Below are positions 42,107 through 52,900 of a stretch of 64,000 bases of DNA, piece by piece. A model generated the notes under the pieces. That model was not told the origin of the DNA and searched no databases. It saw nothing but the letters and a program-made list of their open reading frames with translations. Numbering within the stretch: position 1 is the first letter of the stretch; the number at the start of each line of letters is the position of its first letter. Source of the stretch: Linderina pennispora (lineage: Eukaryota > Kickxellomycota > Kickxellomycetes > Kickxellales > Kickxellaceae); NCBI RefSeq assembly GCF_002104995.1, contig NW_024468266.1, forward strand, positions 123,652-187,651, read 5' to 3'. The position numbers were made by a program, and so were the translations under genes.

Positions 42107-42443
42107 GGTAGTGTTTGGTTGATTTTATCTGTCCACGGACTTTCCACTATCTTTCGTTTGTGAAGTCGATTGCCTTGCTGCAGGTCGATTCCTCTCTCTG
42201 CTTAGCGCCATTCTTTTCAGCCACATATCTTCAATATATCTTCTAAACCTCTCTTTTTCATCACATAAACTCGAGCTCCACTCTCACTTTTCATTTATGT
42301 GCGAAGTTGGCCTCTTCAGTTTCTTTACTTTCTCTAGTCATATAACACGTTAAGTTTACCAGTATCCCAACAATTCCACGCCTCATATTTAATAATTTCA
42401 CGTTTATCGCCTCAATTGGTTTTACTATTGCACCTTACTCCTA
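42107..42443. other. Spacer between P450 and ABCC remnant
   Basis: The AT-rich spacer holds the P450 3' flank and the ABCC upstream flank. Nothing else is recognised. Confidence 0.45.
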
Positions 42444-44018
42444 TTATGAGCGTTTGGTAAGAATCACACGACAGTCGCGCTTTGGGTTTGCAGGCTCGAG
42501 GATTGACATCCGTGCAAGCTCCATATTCTTCGGAAATCCATTCCTATCCAGGACATTTGACCCAAGATGGGTATAGTCCTCAGGCAGCGCCATATCGAAA
42601 TCTTTCAGCATATTCGACAGCATGGTCAACATTTCGATTTTGGCAAGGTGCCGTCCAGGACATACGCGGACACCAGGGGCAAAGGTGAGCAGGTTCCGGT
42701 AAGCTTCGTCGTTATTGAGGAACCTGGTCGGATCGTACTTTAGCGGGTCCGCCCATGTGCCGACATGGTGATTGACACCAGGGAAATTGACATGAATCTC
42801 AACTCCAGGAGGTATGAAATGGCCCTGAAGTGTGATGCCACTTGGAGGTGAAACACGAGGAAGATAACCACCGAATACAGGGCAGAGGCGAAGGGATTCG
42901 TATAGACACGCTTCGACGAACGGCAGCTTGCTTCTGGCTTCAGCATAGGTGATGACATGGGCGACAGGGAAGTTGCTGCGGACCTGATCTCTTGCCTTCA
43001 CATAGATCTCGGGGTGGACCATCAGGTGAAATAGAGTCCATGTGAGCGAGACTGTCGTCGTATTGATGCCTGCAATCATGGCAATGATTGATTCAACCTT
43101 GACTTGGAGGCTGTCCATTCTGGTCTTCGACTCCGGGTCCTCCGCATCAATAAAAGTCTGAAGGAGGTCGACAGGCTTTTCTGCGCCGGTACGAAGCAGT
43201 TCCTTGCGGCTGGCAATTGCTTTGCCGCAGAATTCTGATAGGCATCTGAATCTCACCTCCAGGGGTCGGAGAAGCAGTGAGAACGGGAAGTACTTTGTGA
43301 GCGGGAAAGCTGCACGAGCGACATTCAAAATGATTGTTGCAGTGCCCCATTTGGCCACCTTGTCGTCGTTGTGCTTGAGACTGTTGAATTCTTGGCCAAA
43401 CGCTAAAGCGCCGATAATATCGAAGGTCGCGAGGCTGAAGTCGTTCATGTAATTGATGTTGACCTTGCCGTTGGCACTTTGAGCAATCCGCTCTTCCCAC
43501 AAATCCTTCAACGCAAGGTATCCATGTTTCAAAACTGCATGCTCCATCTTCCCTAGGTATACTGGATTGAAATATGGCCCTAGCTGACGTCTTCTCATGA
43601 CAGCAAAGCCCGGGTCTGTGGTACTGAACGTGTTTGGAATTCCAAAAATGTCCACTGCTTCATAAAAGCTGGCTTTGCGGAAATCATGTGAACCAAGAGC
43701 AATGCGAACATCCGATGGGTTCGAAATAGCCACAGCATAGGGTTCCAGCAAGTAGAGCTCGCTGTATGTGTCGTATTCGTGTTGCGCATATTGTCCACTT
43801 TTGCCAATCACACTGATTATCTGGTTGCGCTTGCATGTAATGCGTGCAAGAAAGGGGCCAGGAATATGGCGAAGCGGCGAAAAGAATATTGCGTAGATGG
43901 ATTTGTAGCCTATCAGAAGAGCTCCAATAGAAAATAAAAGCTTGGCGAGGCAAGCACTGCTGAGGTGATCTAGTAAGATACCCACACCATGAAAAAGGAT
44001 GCTGAAAAGCACCGCCAT
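42444..44018 (-). CDS. Cytochrome P450 monooxygenase, microsomal type
   Basis: This 524-residue ER-anchored haem monooxygenase is intact and intronless. It shows an N-terminal membrane anchor (about residues 20-45) followed by a Pro-rich hinge (RHIPGPF), the I-helix oxygen-binding region AGINTTT, the K-helix ESLRLCP (ExxR), a meander, and the haem-ligand motif FAPGVRVCPG near residue 450. The overall look (GITLQGHFIPPGVEI, LLTFAPGVRVCPGRHLAKIEM) is that of fungal CYP families acting on hydrophobic secondary metabolites or xenobiotics, but the substrate cannot be inferred. A TATATATA stretch lies about 35 bases upstream of the start (44053-44060). It survives intact among decayed transposons and beside a dead ABC transporter. 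Confidence 0.93.
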   Translation of the reverse strand: MAVLFSILFHGVGILLDHLSSACLAKLLFSIGALLIGYKSIYAIFFSPLRHIPGPFLARITCKRNQIISVIGKSGQYAQHEYDTYSELYLLEPYAVAISNPSDVRIALGSHDFRKASFYEAVDIFGIPNTFSTTDPGFAVMRRRQLGPYFNPVYLGKMEHAVLKHGYLALKDLWEERIAQSANGKVNINYMNDFSLATFDIIGALAFGQEFNSLKHNDDKVAKWGTATIILNVARAAFPLTKYFPFSLLLRPLEVRFRCLSEFCGKAIASRKELLRTGAEKPVDLLQTFIDAEDPESKTRMDSLQVKVESIIAMIAGINTTTVSLTWTLFHLMVHPEIYVKARDQVRSNFPVAHVITYAEARSKLPFVEACLYESLRLCPVFGGYLPRVSPPSGITLQGHFIPPGVEIHVNFPGVNHHVGTWADPLKYDPTRFLNNDEAYRNLLTFAPGVRVCPGRHLAKIEMLTMLSNMLKDFDMALPEDYTHLGSNVLDRNGFPKNMELARMSILEPANPKRDCRVILTKRS

Positions 44019-44792
44019 TATTGTCTACGATAGAAAGGAGTGATATATATAGTGCGTTCTATGTTTTACGTTTTAAAAATGGATGAAGCTAGAGGGAAGA
44101 GAGACAAAAGATGGGTTTAATCGCTCGTGAAACAGCTTCATTTGCATTGAATTATAACAGCAAGTTCTCGGTGCTGGCTGACATTTGATAGCTGGTGGAG
44201 GTTCCTCTAATAGCGTTTGCTAATTTTTATTGGCTGGACACCAGCCTCCATATTGCCATTTGGTATTGTCTGATTAGCCACCTCATAATTCATGCTCGGT
44301 CATCCGAGTAAACAAGAATTGGCATATATCTAGTTTTTGGTGCTATAATAGCAAGAGGCATAACAGGGGTCATTTTTGTGTTGTAGGTTTAGAACAAATA
44401 GTGAGTGACGTAGGGCAAAAAGAGGAAACAAATACCGAGTGGCGAAAATGCGTAATGTGTGATTGTATGTATTTTTCATATAACACAGGTTCTGAATAAG
44501 CTGTTAGGCAATGATATCCTAATCGCGATATGTGCAAGTGATGTGAATGTAACAATAGAAAGTGATTGAGTCAAGGAACATATACTGATGAGAAAAACTA
44601 AATAGAAAAAGGAAGGAAGATATGAGCATGAAGGCTATATAACATCGCTCATATTGCACAATCAGAAATAAGAAAAAAACGGGATAGAAAAAGTGTGGTG
44701 ATCCTGTTAATCAGATCTTGGGATTCTAACAAAATCTACAATATAAAGCATTTATCATCATATCTGTCACCGATGATCGTCATGGTGATGAT
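44019..44792. other. P450 upstream region with an ABCC-derived patch
   Basis: AT-rich, without genes. At about 44764-44793 some 27 of 30 bases match the ABCC remnant near 41435-41465 (the stretch encoding LSPMI.MV). This suggests a small transposed piece of that gene. Confidence 0.5.
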
Positions 44793-45046
44793 ACATATTG
44801 TTGTGTCAGTCAACTATGTAGGGGCTTTTCTAAAAGGTATATTTAATACTGAAGAAAAGAGAGAAAGGGGAATAGACAAGTTGCACAGGGGGGTTTATAA
44901 TACTGTCATCTGTGCAACTTCTTAGAGGCTAGACTCTACCTCCATATCATAGGCTATAGTAGTGCTCTTATTGGTGCCTAGATTTCTATCACCTGATTCA
45001 GCTGATATGTCGATGTCAGGGACAGCCACATCAGGTACACAACAAT
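44793..45046 (+). repeat. Dispersed repeat, CpG-depleted copy
   Basis: This is the second copy of the repeat at 3600-3852. Almost every CG of the other copy appears here as TG, CA or TA. It lies immediately left of Tc1 copy D. Confidence 0.7.
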
Positions 45047-45054
45047 GTCTCATA

Positions 45055-46545
45055 TATACTGAGCAGCAAAATTGAGTCACAAATATTTTTTCTTTAGAAA
45101 ATACCTGATTTTTGAAAAAGTAGTAATATGATACCCTTGATAGTAGGGTATATATATCACTTGCTGGTGATGATGAGTATTGGTTAAGACTTATGTTCCT
45201 AGAATATCACACTCCCTAGAAATTACTATCTTTTGGTAAGCAGCAAATTTTAGTAGTGCTCATTTTTGACTTTTCCTTCTTTTGACAACTAGTTTTATGC
45301 CTAAAAAACTATAGTCATTACATAAAAAACATATTGAATATCTTCTAACAAAACCCCTATTAACTCAGCAAATTGCATTGGACACAGGAGTCTCCTAATC
45401 CACAGTATTGTGCATTGCTTGAGCATAACACAGCATAGAGAGGAAATCCCATACTGGTTATAGTCAACTGCTATCACCATATGATGAGAAATATATATGT
45501 TGACTTGCTACTACTGGTGCATGTTCCACTGCAATGCAGATCTAACAACAGCTGGCATAGTATTCTGGCATGCACATCTCAGTGTACACTATCAGATATG
45601 TACTACATCACTAAGGGATTCAATCTATGCATAGAATAAAAGTCCTTCAACTGAAAGATTACTATCATAAGGATTGATGCCAATTTGCTGAGACCTTTGG
45701 GAGCTAGATAGACATTGATTGGAGCCAGGTAATTTGGTCGGATAAGACAAGAATACACCTTAATGGAGCAGATGGATATGAGAGATACTTACATAAACCA
45801 GGTGGAGTCATCCAGGATCACCACATTACCCCAACCCAAAAATATGGTAGAGGTGGGATCATAGTTTGGGGATGCATAACTTCATGTGGCCCAGGTCAAC
45901 TCTGCTGGCTTGAGGGGGGAATTGACACAGTGGTCTATGTGGGTATCCTGCAGGAGGAATTACTGCAAACAATCGAGATATATGGGCTGGACAAGAGTGA
46001 CATCATCTTCCAACAGGACAATGCATCATGCCATATGGCTTCTAGGACAAGGAGGTGGTTTGCTGAGAACTCCATTTCAGTGCTACCTTGGCCAGCGCAG
46101 TCCCCAGACCTCAACCCCATTGAGCATTTGTGGGACTTCATTAAGCATAAGATCTGCAATGGGCCAGAAATCGAAGATCTCAAAACCCTCTGGGAGCAGG
46201 TCCAGGACATCTGGTGTGAGCAAGTAAATGAAACCATTTGCTCACAGCTGGTGAACTCGATGCCTGCGCGTATCGCAGCTGTCAAAAAAGCCCATGGTGG
46301 CCATGCCAGATATTGAGCAATAAATCGTCGAATTTTTGTGAGCAAAATTGAGTCATAATTTTTTTTAAAAATAGTCAATTTCTCAATGAATAGATGAACA
46401 ATAAGCATGAAACTACATCAGCTAGAGTTGGGCTTTGCATAGATTATGAATTAATTTTAACAGGAGTGTCGCATGTTGTTCAGAGAAATTACTCCAGTTT
46501 TTCGACTATTTTTATTTTTGTGACTCAATTTTGCCGCTCAGTGTA
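45055..46545 (+). mobile_element. Tc1-like transposon copy D, least decayed
   Basis: A 1491-base unit begins TATACTGAGCAGCAAAATTG and ends AATTTTGCCGCTCAGTGTA with TA at each end. It retains the catalytic half of a transposase (45708-46316) and serves as the coding reference for copies A, B and C. Confidence 0.9.
45708..46316 (+). pseudogene. Tc1-type transposase, catalytic half (DD34E)
   Basis: An open stretch of about 202 codons encodes the catalytic core. It includes WSDKTRIHLNG (first Asp), IIVWGCI, FQQDNASCHMA (second Asp) and SPDLNPIEHLWD (Glu), with 34 residues between the second Asp and the Glu as in the Tc1 group. The protein ends with the HGGHARY tail at 46316. The N-terminal helix-turn-helix part, expected at about 45290-45700, is full of stops. 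The gene is therefore dead as it stands, although the catalytic triad is complete. Confidence 0.9.
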
Positions 46546-46786
46546 TTCTATTCAGTGCATCTCTAGAACCATCTTCAATATATAACCTTAAAATATGTTG
46601 TTGGCTTGTGAGTTGTTAAGTGTTTAGTATTTTGATATTTGGAATGCTCCTAATGAACAACAGAACAGAATTAAAGAGAGAAAGTGCAGGGAGATATATC
46701 TTATAGCCTATAGCTGTGCCCTAACCAAGAAGTGCTACACCGTCGGTTTGATGCTGAACGAGCCTCCTGATTAGGTACAGTCAATG
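46546..46786. other. Right boundary of the AT-rich block
   Basis: This short AT-rich spacer leads into the RAD52 3' end. Nothing is recognised. Confidence 0.45.
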
Positions 46787-48514
46787 TCATACCCAAAAGT
46801 CGGAGTTTGACCGCCCATTGCCTTCAGTGGAATCATTACTCCGTTGGTCGTGTGTCTGAGCTGATACAGTTCTTTCGCTTGACGTAGATGATCGATGATG
46901 AGCATTGCTTGATAATGTACGATCCGAGCCCCGACGCCTTGCAGCATGTGCTACATTGCGTACCGCATTTGGCGGTGGCACAGATGGCCTTTGGGGCCTA
47001 CTAATGCCACTAGTAGTAAGGTTGCCGCTACGCGTCATACTGCCTGCGGCTAGTGATGACTGTGCACCGCCACTATACCCGGCACATGGCCCTTGTGTGG
47101 AGCTTTCTGGCATCTGCTGCGGGTCGGCAGAATCATAGAGCGGCGACTCATCGGTATAAGGGAATACTGGGCTTTCAGGAACGACAGGGCGGTTGGATTC
47201 CAAGTCGGCAAACAAATCGGCCTGTCCGATATCCGACCAGTCAATGTCAGACAGAATTCCATTCACGGTGTCAAGGTCAACAGCTTCACCACAACCACCC
47301 TTGGGTAACTGCGCGCGTGTCTGTGGAGTTTCTAGCTGGCTCTGTTCAAGCGATGTTTCAGTAGAAGATGATGCTGCGCTAGCTGTGCTCGCTCGGCGGT
47401 TAGCTCCTGGCTCGCCTACGTCAAGCAGATCGTCGTCCGTCAGACCATCAATCCCAGAAAGAATGTCGTCCAAGTCGGCTTCAATGTTGTTGTTTTCTGC
47501 GCTGGCAGCGGCTACAAAGAGACGAAAAATTTTCAGTGGAAAGGAAAAATCAAGGCAATCAGCGGTGGCTGCGATCCAAGAATTCACTGCAAAACAACGG
47601 TACTTACCTGGCAATGCGTTGTTGCTTGGGATGCTTTGTGGTGGCTTTGCACATGTGCTAGCATGCCGTTGTTCGCTCTTGGGCGGAGCTGTGTGTCTCG
47701 TGCCTATAGATGCACCCGCCACACTGTTGGCTGCTTGAGCAGATATGCCAGGCATAGGTACTACCTCAGGCGCTGGATTCATACGACGGACCTCGTGGGC
47801 AGGTGTGGCTTGTGTGTGGCCTGCAAGTGGAGACTGTGCAGGCGCTGTGGTGAGGACGGGTACAAGAGATACCTGCTGGTTGCTTGTAGGTGTTGCTACG
47901 GCTCCAGGGCCTGCTGCGACCAACCTGCCATCCAGATCGCAATTCCGGAACAGTGTACTACCAGACATGCTCGTCCGCGGCTGCTTGGGCTCGCTGGAAA
48001 CATGCCGCAAGAACTCTTTATCGTATATACAGTTGCCCAGAACGTTTCCAAACTGGCGCATTGCACGCTTCAGCGCGTCCGTGACAGCCTCCTTTCTGAC
48101 CTTTTCGAAAGCCTGTGCCTTCGACCTGCAGTTTTCGATGATTCCATATCCACAGTCCTCCCGGTAGGTGCCGTCGCGCAGAGTAACACGCACCATGCAG
48201 CTGAGGCCGATAGAGACGTTGTTTGTCTTTGGATCCACATCGACAAAGTCCACGACCATGTTGAACAGGTTTGACCTCCAGCCGTTGAACCCGAAAACCT
48301 CGTTGGCGATGCTGATGATCCGCCAACCTTCGATGTATGCCAGACGCGTGCTTCCCATTCCACGACGTGAGCTGATGTGCTCAGGGCCCAGCTTTTTGCT
48401 GAGTGCTATTTGGATCCGAGCTGTGTCGTCGGGCGAGAAAGGCTCGTTGGGAATATTGTCGACTGGCTGATAGGGCGCAGACGGCCTGAATATGGCGTCA
48501 TTCATTTGTAGCAT
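46787..48514 (-). CDS. RAD52: RAD52-type recombination mediator
   Basis: This homologous-recombination protein anneals single strands and loads Rad51 onto RPA-coated DNA. The frame is open to 48580; I prefer ATG 48514 or 48505 (MNDAIF), just before the conserved domain. The N-terminal Rad52/22 domain (about residues 20-185) contains LGPEHISSRRG, VAYIEGW-like LAYIEGWRII, ANEVFGFNGW, GYGIIENCRSKAQAFEKVRKEAVTDALKRAMRQFGN and FGNVLGNCIYDKEF. The rest is Pro/Ser/Asp-rich and poorly conserved, as usual for the Rad51/RPA-binding half. A 96-base segment (47607-47512) has GTAAGTA..TTTGTAG ends, is divisible by three and lacks stops, so it is probably an intron that can be retained (540 versus 572 residues from 48505). 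Confidence 0.92.
   Translation of the reverse strand: MLQMNDAIFRPSAPYQPVDNIPNEPFSPDDTARIQIALSKKLGPEHISSRRGMGSTRLAYIEGWRIISIANEVFGFNGWRSNLFNMVVDFVDVDPKTNNVSIGLSCMVRVTLRDGTYREDCGYGIIENCRSKAQAFEKVRKEAVTDALKRAMRQFGNVLGNCIYDKEFLRHVSSEPKQPRTSMSGSTLFRNCDLDGRLVAAGPGAVATPTSNQQVSLVPVLTTAPAQSPLAGHTQATPAHEVRRMNPAPEVVPMPGISAQAANSVAGASIGTRHTAPPKSEQRHASTCAKPPQSIPSNNALPGKYRCFAVNSWIAATADCLDFSFPLKIFRLFVAAASAENNNIEADLDDILSGIDGLTDDDLLDVGEPGANRRASTASAASSSTETSLEQSQLETPQTRAQLPKGGCGEAVDLDTVNGILSDIDWSDIGQADLFADLESNRPVVPESPVFPYTDESPLYDSADPQQMPESSTQGPCAGYSGGAQSSLAAGSMTRSGNLTTSGISRPQRPSVPPPNAVRNVAHAARRRGSDRTLSSNAHHRSSTSSERTVSAQTHDQRSNDSTEGNGRSNSDFWV
47512..47607 (-). other. Probable in-frame intron of RAD52
   Basis: The 96 bases run from GTAAGTA to CTTTGTAG on the minus strand. 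The encoded peptide is hydrophobic and aromatic, unlike the polar linker on both sides, which supports splicing. Retention would keep the frame. Confidence 0.7.
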
Positions 48515-48764
48515 TATGTGGAATTGGTTCGTGTGTAATTGCAAATGTTGGGAGAGCAGCAAGGGGTGAGCGAAGCACACGCTAGCCTAACGACATGGAA
48601 ATTGGCGATGCTGATCCGATCCGGTGATTATCTGATTTCAACGCTGCCCTGCCGTACCGTGCTTGATCTGCTTGACAAGCGCCGAACCGTGCGTGCATAC
48701 CGACACTGCCTCTCTCTTTCCTGCTTTCCTTTTCACCTCGGAACCTTCGTCCTCCAAATTTTAA
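48515..48764. promoter_or_regulatory. Shared divergent promoter, RAD52 and guanylyltransferase
   Basis: About 250 bases separate two divergent starts. A CT-rich leader precedes the plus-strand ATG. No strong TATA box on either side. Confidence 0.5.
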
Positions 48765-49871
48765 ATGAGTGCCCATGTCCCTATTCCTGACATTCCCGGC
48801 GTCCGCGTCCCATTTGAGGAAACAAAGTCATTGCGGAGACGCGTTGGCGACATCACGAACACAGGCAAATTCACGTTCCCGGGGTCACAGCCGGTGAGCT
48901 TCACAAAGACACAGGCCATGGCAGAGCTCATGACATCGGACTACCTAGTATGCGAAAAGTCGGACGGCGTGCGGGTCTTGGTGCTGATGCTGTTTGACAA
49001 AGACATGCCACAGACGTTCTTTGCGACACGCAAGAACGAGTACTTTTATGTTCGCAATGTGGCCTTCCCAGCGCCATACCAGAAGGCCCCATATGAGAAA
49101 TACCATCATAACACACTTATTGACGCGGAGCTGGTGGTTGATGTTGAGGCAGATGGGCGGCGGGTCATGAAGCTGCTCGGGTTTGACGCGCTGGTGATCA
49201 ACGGAAAGAATATCATGAACCACCCGCTTGACAGACGCCTTGACTACCTAAACAGACATGTTATAGCCCCGTACCAGGAAATGTGCCGTACCTGCCCGGC
49301 ATACTGCAGAGGGCAGCCGTTCATGGCCGAGTTCAAACGATTCGAAAACAGCTTTGCGGTGCAAACGATACAGAGGGAGGTCATACCAAAACTCAAGCAC
49401 GAGTCGGATGGATTGGTATTCACATCGCGCGTAGCGCCATACACGCCCGGGACGTGCGACAAAATCATGAAGTGGAAGCCGGCGGGCGAAAACTCGATAG
49501 ACTTCAGGGTGCGGGTAATTGCGTCGTCAACGACAAGTCCGCCAGAGATTGAGCTGCTCGCGTGGCATGGGGGCAACGACTACCGTCCATTCGCAAAGAT
49601 GGCGATGCGGCCAGAAGATTGGGATCGGACATTCAGCCGCATCTCCTCTTTCAGTGGATCGATCGTTGAAGTCAGCTACACGCCCGACTACTGCCCGCCT
49701 CACGTGTGGAAGTTTATGCGGTTCCGCAACGACAAGCCACACGGCAACCATATATCTGTAGTCGACAAGATCATCGCCAGTATCAACGACAGTATGGAGC
49801 TCGATGAGCTGCTGGCAGAAATGCCGCGCATTCGCACAGAATGGATGAAGCGAAACAACGCTCCACTGTAA
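48765..49871 (+). CDS. CEG1: mRNA guanylyltransferase (capping enzyme)
   Basis: This nuclear enzyme transfers GMP from GTP to the 5' end of nascent RNA polymerase II transcripts. It is 368 residues, the size of the stand-alone fungal guanylyltransferases. Nucleotidyltransferase motifs are in order: I, EKSDGVR with the acceptor Lys at residue 65; III, LIDAELVVD; IIIa, around LLGFDALVING; IV, SDGLVFTS; V, IMKWKP; then a C-terminal OB-fold with a VEVSYTP segment. No RNA triphosphatase domain is fused, so a separate triphosphatase is expected, as in other fungi. The gene is intronless, intact and divergent from RAD52. Confidence 0.94.
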   Translation: MSAHVPIPDIPGVRVPFEETKSLRRRVGDITNTGKFTFPGSQPVSFTKTQAMAELMTSDYLVCEKSDGVRVLVLMLFDKDMPQTFFATRKNEYFYVRNVAFPAPYQKAPYEKYHHNTLIDAELVVDVEADGRRVMKLLGFDALVINGKNIMNHPLDRRLDYLNRHVIAPYQEMCRTCPAYCRGQPFMAEFKRFENSFAVQTIQREVIPKLKHESDGLVFTSRVAPYTPGTCDKIMKWKPAGENSIDFRVRVIASSTTSPPEIELLAWHGGNDYRPFAKMAMRPEDWDRTFSRISSFSGSIVEVSYTPDYCPPHVWKFMRFRNDKPHGNHISVVDKIIASINDSMELDELLAEMPRIRTEWMKRNNAPL

Positions 49872-49991
49872 AGCAACTTGGCATAACCCAATCCAATTTT
49901 TATCGGCGATGTGTGGATTATGAGCAATGAAGAGTGTCTAATGTATGGAGGGAAAATGTGTGCAAGTGAAAAACGCGCGCCCACCCAGCAT

Positions 49992-52900
49992 CTACACCCG
50001 GCTCTGGATCATGGACTGGATTGTCGACTGGATGAATTCGCGGCGTGACGACAGGTCAACGCCAAAGATCCGCGACAGCTCGTCGCGCACCTGCTTCATA
50101 GTGATGGTAGACAGGTCCGAGCTGTCGAGGATGTTGGAGATGGTGGCAGCAATGGCTTCGTCAGACGGCATCTGCGAGCCCGACATCTGCAGCAGATTGT
50201 GGTTGGATGTTGCGGCCTGCTGTGGCGAGGGCATACTGCTACTGTAGTACGAGTACTGCACGGGCGTGCCAAGTCGAGGCATCTGCATCTGAATGGCCTG
50301 GTTCTCAAAGCTCTGGCCCATCACCGACTGCGCCTTGTCCATCGCCGTCTGTCCGCCCAGCCCAGTGACTTGGGTGAAGCGGCTGACGGGCCTCACTCCG
50401 CCCATTCCGAACTCGTCGATAGCCTGTGCAACCGCCTCGAGATCCTGCATCTGGCGCTGGCGCTCAAATATCTCACTCTCATATTCGGCCCAGGTTTTCA
50501 TCGGTATCTCGCTTGGGTCAAATGGCTCTTCGTCCTTGACAAAGATCTGGCGCTTTCCGTCCTCGCCAACGACAATGCGTGTGTTGCCCCAGGAAAAGTC
50601 GTCCATGTGCCAGAAGGCGTAGACTGGGATGAAGAACGACCACAGCGGGTAGGCAAACAGATAGATGATCATCCAGCCAATGTGCTGCCACTGACGCTTC
50701 AAGATGAAGATGACGGCCTGCAGGCCGTAGATGGCGCCAATGAGGACAAGCGAGATGTAGCCGATGTCGCTGATCTTTGACACGCCGACGTAGATCAGAT
50801 ACGCAAGGTAGAACAGCGTGCAGGGCATGGTCAGGGTACCAAACAGATCGATGAACACGACAAACCGCATCGAGAAGCAGCAGAAGCCGCACATTTCAGG
50901 CAGGAACACGAGCTCAACCAGGTTGTGCACTGTCGAGTTAATCCAGCGACGGCGCTGCGAAAGAAGCACCGACCACGTGTCTGGGGCTGTGGTCTTGCAT
51001 TTTGCATCGGCGGTGAACGTCATCTTGTACTGCGGGAAGTACTTCATCATCAGGGTGGTCAGGTACCGATCCTCGCCAAGCGACAGCAGGTTCTTTTTGT
51101 GCAGCGTGTCGACGTGGTTTTCGGCGTAGTCGTCGATGACGTTCTTGGAGATGATAAGCGGGGACCCCCGCTGCGTGCGCAGACGGTACATGCAGAAGCA
51201 GCCAGGAAGGCAGGTGACCGAGCCAAATAGCGACTCGAACGCCTTGGCCATGTGGTGCGAAATGAAGTACTCGTAGACCTGGATCATGGTTGTCCACGAA
51301 AAGTCCTCGTTTGTCAGCTGTGTCTCACCACAGATGCCGATGACCTTGGCGTCGTGCACCATGCAGGCAACCAGCCGAGTCAGCGAGTCTGGGTACACCT
51401 CGGTATCGGCGTCGACCATGAGCACATACTCGTACAGGGACGGGTGGACGCCAATGACATTTTTCATCTGGTGGTAGATCTCGAGGTCAAGTGGCGACAT
51501 GGGGGCCTCAAAGTGCAGGCGGTTCAGGAAATGCAGCAGCAGCATCTGCGAGTCACGCTTGCCTCGGTTGCCAGGGCGGGACTTTTCTGTCGGCTTTCCG
51601 ATCTTGGCAACAACCAGGTACGGCACAACGTGGCCCTCGTACTCGTACAGCCCCGAATACACCTTGGCCATGTTGTGCTGCTGGCCGCCCTCGCCAATGG
51701 AGCGGAACGAGCGCGAAGGCGGGTCGAGCTTGGGATCGACGCCCAGGATATCGAGCACAATACGCGGCGTGGGGCGGTCGTTACCAGAGCCCACAATGTT
51801 GCCGTCGCAGATGATGAAGAGGAGCCGGTGCTTGTCGTCGTAGCCAAGGGTTGCCAGCGAGTCGATGGTGCGGCGTAGGGATGTCTCGCCCTCAGTGTAG
51901 CAGGGGACCTGGCAAATGACAAATTTGTCGTGCTTTTGCGGCCTGCGACGCGACGACAGCTGCAGCGATGCCAGGAACTTGATGCCGATCACCACCATGA
52001 GCAGACAGGCGGCGGCCAACAGCAAAAAGTTGGGGAACAGGCAGCGGAAGCTGTGGCGCGAGTCGACCTTGCCGACGTAGAACAGGTTCTTCAGGCAATG
52101 GTAGTTTGCAGCACGCACCTGCTTGGTCAGCGGCAGCATCCTCCAGTACTTTGTGATGTCGGTGTCGCGGGCACCCGCGTCCTCAAAGATCGACTCGACC
52201 AGGCGGTGCAGGAACCGCCATTTCTTGATGTCCACGTTCTCGGGCGAGTCGCGTGTCATGAAGTACGAGTTGAGGTTGAAGACCTCGCCGTTGATCACCC
52301 GCCAGTACGCGCCGCCCTTGTGGTGCATGCTCTTGATGTACTTTAGCTCCCACACGACATCGCCCATCTGGAACAGCTTCATCTTGGGCAGCACGTGGCG
52401 GAAGTAGAAGTCCTGCCGCATCATCATTTTGGAGTTGGCCAGCGACCCGGCCTTGTGCACAAACGGATACTGCGTCTCGGTCTCGGGGTCGGACTTTAGG
52501 TACATGAGCCAGTTCGGGTCCTCCCGCTGGGTGATCAGCCCGGGGCAGGCAATGCGCAGCGCCAGCGGGAACGACGCGTTGACATCCTGGCCAGCATACA
52601 TGAGCATGTCTTCGGGGCTAGCACCACCACGACTCTTGCCATGCTCCTGGTTGAGGAAGTTGGTAATGTCATACACCTTGCCGCGCAGGGCAACGTAGGC
52701 GTCATCGCGCTCGGTGTGGTCGCCGACCTCATCGAGGTTGTACACGAACTGCTTCGGACACATCAGCCAGCCAAGCCCGATGATGAAGAACAGCACAAAG
52801 CACCACATGAAGAAGATGATCAAGCAGATGGCCACTTTCTCTCGCCACGCCATGCGGATGTCCTCGCGCTTCATGCCACAGCAGTTCATCAGCCAGTTAG

